Source of the DNA: Chloroflexota bacterium
Lineage (GTDB): Bacteria; Chloroflexota; Dehalococcoidia; SZUA-161
Length of the DNA stretch: 8,002 nucleotides
Reading direction: 5' to 3'
NCBI GenBank assembly: GCA_016865955.1
Contig: VGNW01000100.1
Span: 1 to 8,002, forward strand
Part shown: positions 6,002 through 8,002 of the stretch, in pieces
Layout: every line of letters begins with the position of its first letter
How positions within the stretch are numbered: position 1 is the first letter of the stretch
Notes under the pieces: model-generated
The model's database searches: none
Told to the model about the DNA's origin: nothing
Seen by the model: the letters and a program-made list of their open reading frames with translations, nothing else
Translations under genes and position numbers: made by a program

Positions 6002-6030
6002 ATTGTAAACCTGTCAAACCGCACTGTCAA
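6002..6030 (-). promoter_or_regulatory. sigma70 promoter of the minus-strand cluster
   Basis: On the minus strand TTGACA (6030-6025) is a perfect -35. It is followed after 17 bases by TACAAT (6007-6002), matching the -10 at five of six positions. The start is predicted near 5995, giving a leader of about 15 bases. A second TTGACA (6017-6012) lies inside the spacer but has no matching -10. Confidence 0.8.
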
Positions 6031-6054
6031 TCCAGCTTCGAACGCTGCTTTGTA

Positions 6055-6083
6055 TTGACAATACCTACCCTTTGGTCTATATT
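6055..6083 (+). promoter_or_regulatory. Strong sigma70 promoter of tRNA-Val (and probably thrS)
   Basis: TTGACA (6055-6060) is a perfect -35, 17 bases before TATATT (6078-6083), a five-of-six -10. Initiation near 6090 would give about ten leader bases before the tRNA. It is divergent from the minus-strand cluster promoter; their -35 boxes are 24 bases apart. Confidence 0.85.
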
Positions 6084-6099
6084 TTTAGATTGTCGGAAA

Positions 6100-6175
6100 G
6101 GGCGGTTAGCTCAGCGGTTAGAGCGCTGCGTTGACATCGCAGAGGTCACTGATTCAAATTCAGTACCGCCCACCA
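6100..6175 (+). tRNA. tRNA-Val(GAC), CCA encoded
   Basis: All 76 bases fold as a standard tRNA. The acceptor GGGCGGT (6100-6106) pairs with ACCGCCC (6165-6171). The D stem is GCTC/GAGC, the anticodon stem CTGCG/CGCAG with loop TTGACAT, and the T stem ACTGA/TCAGT with loop TTCAAAT. The anticodon GAC (6133-6135) reads GUC valine codons. The discriminator is A6172 and CCA (6173-6175) is encoded. It follows its own strong promoter. No terminator separates it from the thrS leader other than the attenuator at 6229-6265, so it is probably the first part of a tRNA-thrS transcript. Confidence 0.97.
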
Positions 6176-6194
6176 TATTGGAACTAATATATAT

Positions 6195-6243
6195 CGGTGG
6201 CACGAGATACAAAAGCCTGGCGTTACCGGAACCTCTCGTTCTG
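6195..6243 (+). promoter_or_regulatory. T-box-like antiterminator in the thrS leader
   Basis: ACGAGA (6202-6207) pairs perfectly with TCTCGT (6234-6239). Just outside, CGG (6195-6197) can pair with CTG (6241-6243, one G-U), leaving TGGC (6198-6201) bulged. In T-box leaders a bulged TGGN binds the NCCA end of uncharged tRNA and holds such an antiterminator together. The arrangement of GGTGGCACGAGA and TCTCGTTCTG resembles this, but the ACC part of the T-box sequence is incomplete. There is no space for a normal Stem I with a specifier codon, since tRNA-Val ends 20 bases earlier. It could be a decayed T-box, a diverged one, or coincidence around a simple attenuator. Confidence 0.4.
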
Positions 6244-6265
6244 CAGGGGCGGGAGGTTCTGTTTT
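6229..6265 (+). terminator. Intrinsic terminator (attenuator) ahead of thrS
   Basis: GAACCTCTCG (6229-6238) pairs with CGGGAGGTTC (6250-6259) as ten base pairs with one U-G. An 11-base loop separates the arms and TGTTTT (6260-6265) follows. Its 5' arm contains the TCTCG that also pairs with the upstream ACGAGA, so terminator and antiterminator exclude each other. Standing between tRNA-Val and thrS, it could end the tRNA transcript or attenuate thrS. Confidence 0.75.
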
Positions 6266-6291
6266 CGAATTAAAACCGAAGAGAATTCCTA

Positions 6292-8002
6292 GTGGTTGAG
6301 AAAGAAAAAAAAGACGCCCATAAGGTAGAGCGGCTGGAGATAATACGCCACTCGGCGTCGCATATTATGGCAGAGGCGGTAGCCTCGCTGTTCCCCGATG
6401 TTAAATTCGGCATCGGCCCATCCACCGTCGATGGCTTCTATTACGATTTCGACCTGCCCCGTTCCCTAACTCCGGAAGACCTCGGCGCAATAGAGGCTAA
6501 GATGCAAAAAATCATCGCCGATAATGTACCTTTCACCAGAGAAGAGGTAGATAAAAAGATTGCGAGCAAGCTGTTCGGTGCCCAGCCTTACAAGCTGGAA
6601 CTAATAAATGAATTGCCCGATAAGACGGTAACGATTTACCGGCAGGGTTCGTTCGTGGATATGTGCCGCGGCCCTCATGTGAACTCGACAGGAGAAGTCA
6701 AAGCGTTCAAGCTGCTCAGCATAGCCGGCGCTTACTGGAAGGGCGATGAGCACCGCCCCATGCTGCAGCGAATCTATGGCACGGCTTACGAGAGCAAGAA
6801 GGAACTGGAAGATTACCTCAATAAGCTTGCCGAGGCGGCGAAGCGAGACCACAGGAAGTTAGGCAAAGCGCTGGACCTGTTCAGCCTTCACGAAGAGGCT
6901 GGCGCCGGCCTGGTTTACTGGCATCCCAAAGGTGCCCTGGTGCGCCACGAAATCGAGGATTTCTGGAAAAAGGAGCATTTCAAGCGCGGCTACGACATCG
7001 TATATACGCCTCATGTCGCCAAGATCGATCTCTGGAAGGTAAGCGGTCATCTGGAGTATTACCGCGACAGCATGTATGCCCCTATGGAGATGGAAGGACT
7101 GAGTTATCAGGTTAAACCTATGAACTGTCCGGGGCATATCCTGATGTATAAATCTCAACTCCGCAGCTATCGCCAGTTGCCGCTGCGCTGGGCGGAGTTG
7201 GGCACAGTTTATCGCTGGGAGAGGTCGGGCGTGCTCCACGGCTTGACCCGCGTGCGCGGCTTCACGCAGGATGATGCCCATATTTTCTGCCGCCCCGACC
7301 AGCTCGAGGATGAAGTGGTGGGAGTTGTGGAGTTCGCTTTATTCATGCTGAAGACCTTTGGCTTCGATGAATACGAAGTCATGCTCTCCACGCGTCCCGA
7401 CAAATATGCAGGCACACTTGAAGTTTGGGAACACGCTACAGAAACACTGAAGAAAGCACTGGCTCGCCTCGATATAGACTACGAGATAGACCCGGGCGAA
7501 GGCGTGTTCTACGGTCCCAAGATAGACATATCGCTCAAAGACTCGCTGGGGCGAACCTGGCAGGGTCCCACAACTCAGGTAGATTTCAATCTCCCCGAGC
7601 GTTTCGATGTTAACTACGTCGGCGAGGACGGAGCGGAACACCGTGCGGTCATGGTGCACCGCACCGTGCTCGGAAGCATGGAACGATTCATGGGCTGTCT
7701 CATCGAACACTACGGCGGGGCGTTTCCGGTCTGGCTGTCCCCGGTACAGGCGGTTATGATACCGATTGCAGACCAGCACAGTGAGTACGCCCGCAAGGTA
7801 GCTGCCGACCTCAGGAGCGAAGGTATAAGGGCGGAGGTGGATGAGCGCAGTGAGCGCATGAATCTGAAGATTCGCGAGGCGCAGCTTCAGAAAATCCCCT
7901 ATATGCTGATTGTCGGCGACGAAGAGGTGGGCAGTTCCACAGTTACCGTCCGGCTGCGCGACGGCCGGAATCTCAAGGCCCAGCCTCTATCAGATTTCAA
8001 GA
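6292..8002 (+). CDS. thrS: Threonyl-tRNA synthetase, TGS-less form (3' end outside the window)
   Basis: ThrS charges tRNA-Thr. The 570 codons present cover almost the whole enzyme. The editing domain comes first, with H20xxxH24 (HSASH) and C125RGPH129. The class II core follows: MNCPGH around Cys279, motif 2 RWERSGVLHGLTRVRGF, His330 (DDAHIF) and His456 (MVHRTVLGS) with motif 3. The anticodon-binding domain then runs to the window edge. The three zinc ligands Cys279, His330 and His456 are each 55 positions lower than C334, H385 and H511 of E. coli, so the core is intact and only the N-terminal TGS domain is missing. GTG 6292 is the only good in-frame start after the stop at 6271; its ribosome binding site is weak (AGAG, 6280-6283). 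An attenuator-like leader precedes it. Confidence 0.96.
   Translation, partial: MVEKEKKDAHKVERLEIIRHSASHIMAEAVASLFPDVKFGIGPSTVDGFYYDFDLPRSLTPEDLGAIEAKMQKIIADNVPFTREEVDKKIASKLFGAQPYKLELINELPDKTVTIYRQGSFVDMCRGPHVNSTGEVKAFKLLSIAGAYWKGDEHRPMLQRIYGTAYESKKELEDYLNKLAEAAKRDHRKLGKALDLFSLHEEAGAGLVYWHPKGALVRHEIEDFWKKEHFKRGYDIVYTPHVAKIDLWKVSGHLEYYRDSMYAPMEMEGLSYQVKPMNCPGHILMYKSQLRSYRQLPLRWAELGTVYRWERSGVLHGLTRVRGFTQDDAHIFCRPDQLEDEVVGVVEFALFMLKTFGFDEYEVMLSTRPDKYAGTLEVWEHATETLKKALARLDIDYEIDPGEGVFYGPKIDISLKDSLGRTWQGPTTQVDFNLPERFDVNYVGEDGAEHRAVMVHRTVLGSMERFMGCLIEHYGGAFPVWLSPVQAVMIPIADQHSEYARKVAADLRSEGIRAEVDERSERMNLKIREAQLQKIPYMLIVGDEEVGSSTVTVRLRDGRNLKAQPLSDFK

Noticed and set aside
6131..6159. TTGACA in the tRNA-Val anticodon loop with TCAAAT 17 bases on, as an internal promoter for thrS
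   Set aside because: The bases are dictated by the tRNA anticodon and T loops, and the -10 matches at only four of six positions. Chance is the simpler reading.
1..8002. CRISPR array, transposase, integrase or phage gene
   Set aside because: No regularly spaced repeats and no such protein motifs were seen in any frame.

Overview
The window is a compact bacterial housekeeping region with no mobile genes, phage genes or CRISPR array. Gene content points to an anaerobic bacterium: a short (431-aa) ThiC, a Thi4 thiazole synthase with His instead of Cys at the sulfur position, a TGS-less ThrS and a BFN/DUF151 protein. Dehalococcoidia (Chloroflexota) is my best guess. It rests on family knowledge rather than a search.

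Layout. 1-235: non-coding, with two short inverted repeats and a sigma70-type promoter. 235-376: a TPP riboswitch followed by an intrinsic terminator, with a visible competing antiterminator. 393-3788 (+): thiC, thi4 and cinA, apparently one transcript. 3796-5980 (-): a convergent four-gene cluster, transcribed in the order BFN-domain protein, 108-aa four-cysteine protein, coaE, CoA-pyrophosphatase-like Nudix protein. Its promoter lies at 6002-6030. 6055-6083 (+): a near-consensus promoter, back to back with the previous one, reading into tRNA-Val(GAC) at 6100-6175. 6176-6291: a leader with a strong terminator and a T-box-like antiterminator. 6292-8002 (+): thrS, cut by the window end.

How the genes fit together. 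ThiC makes the pyrimidine half of thiamin. Thi4 makes the thiazole half from NAD, glycine and sulfide. The riboswitch-terminator would shut both off when TPP is abundant. Thi4 yields an ADP-linked thiazole and nicotinamide, so a CinA (ADP-ribose pyrophosphatase plus NMN deamidase family) directly downstream may be functionally related. The minus-strand cluster pairs CoA synthesis (CoaE) with a likely CoA-hydrolysing Nudix enzyme through a 3-base-register stop/start overlap. The least explained part is the leader between tRNA-Val and thrS. It has T-box-like antiterminator/terminator pairing but no room for a normal Stem I.
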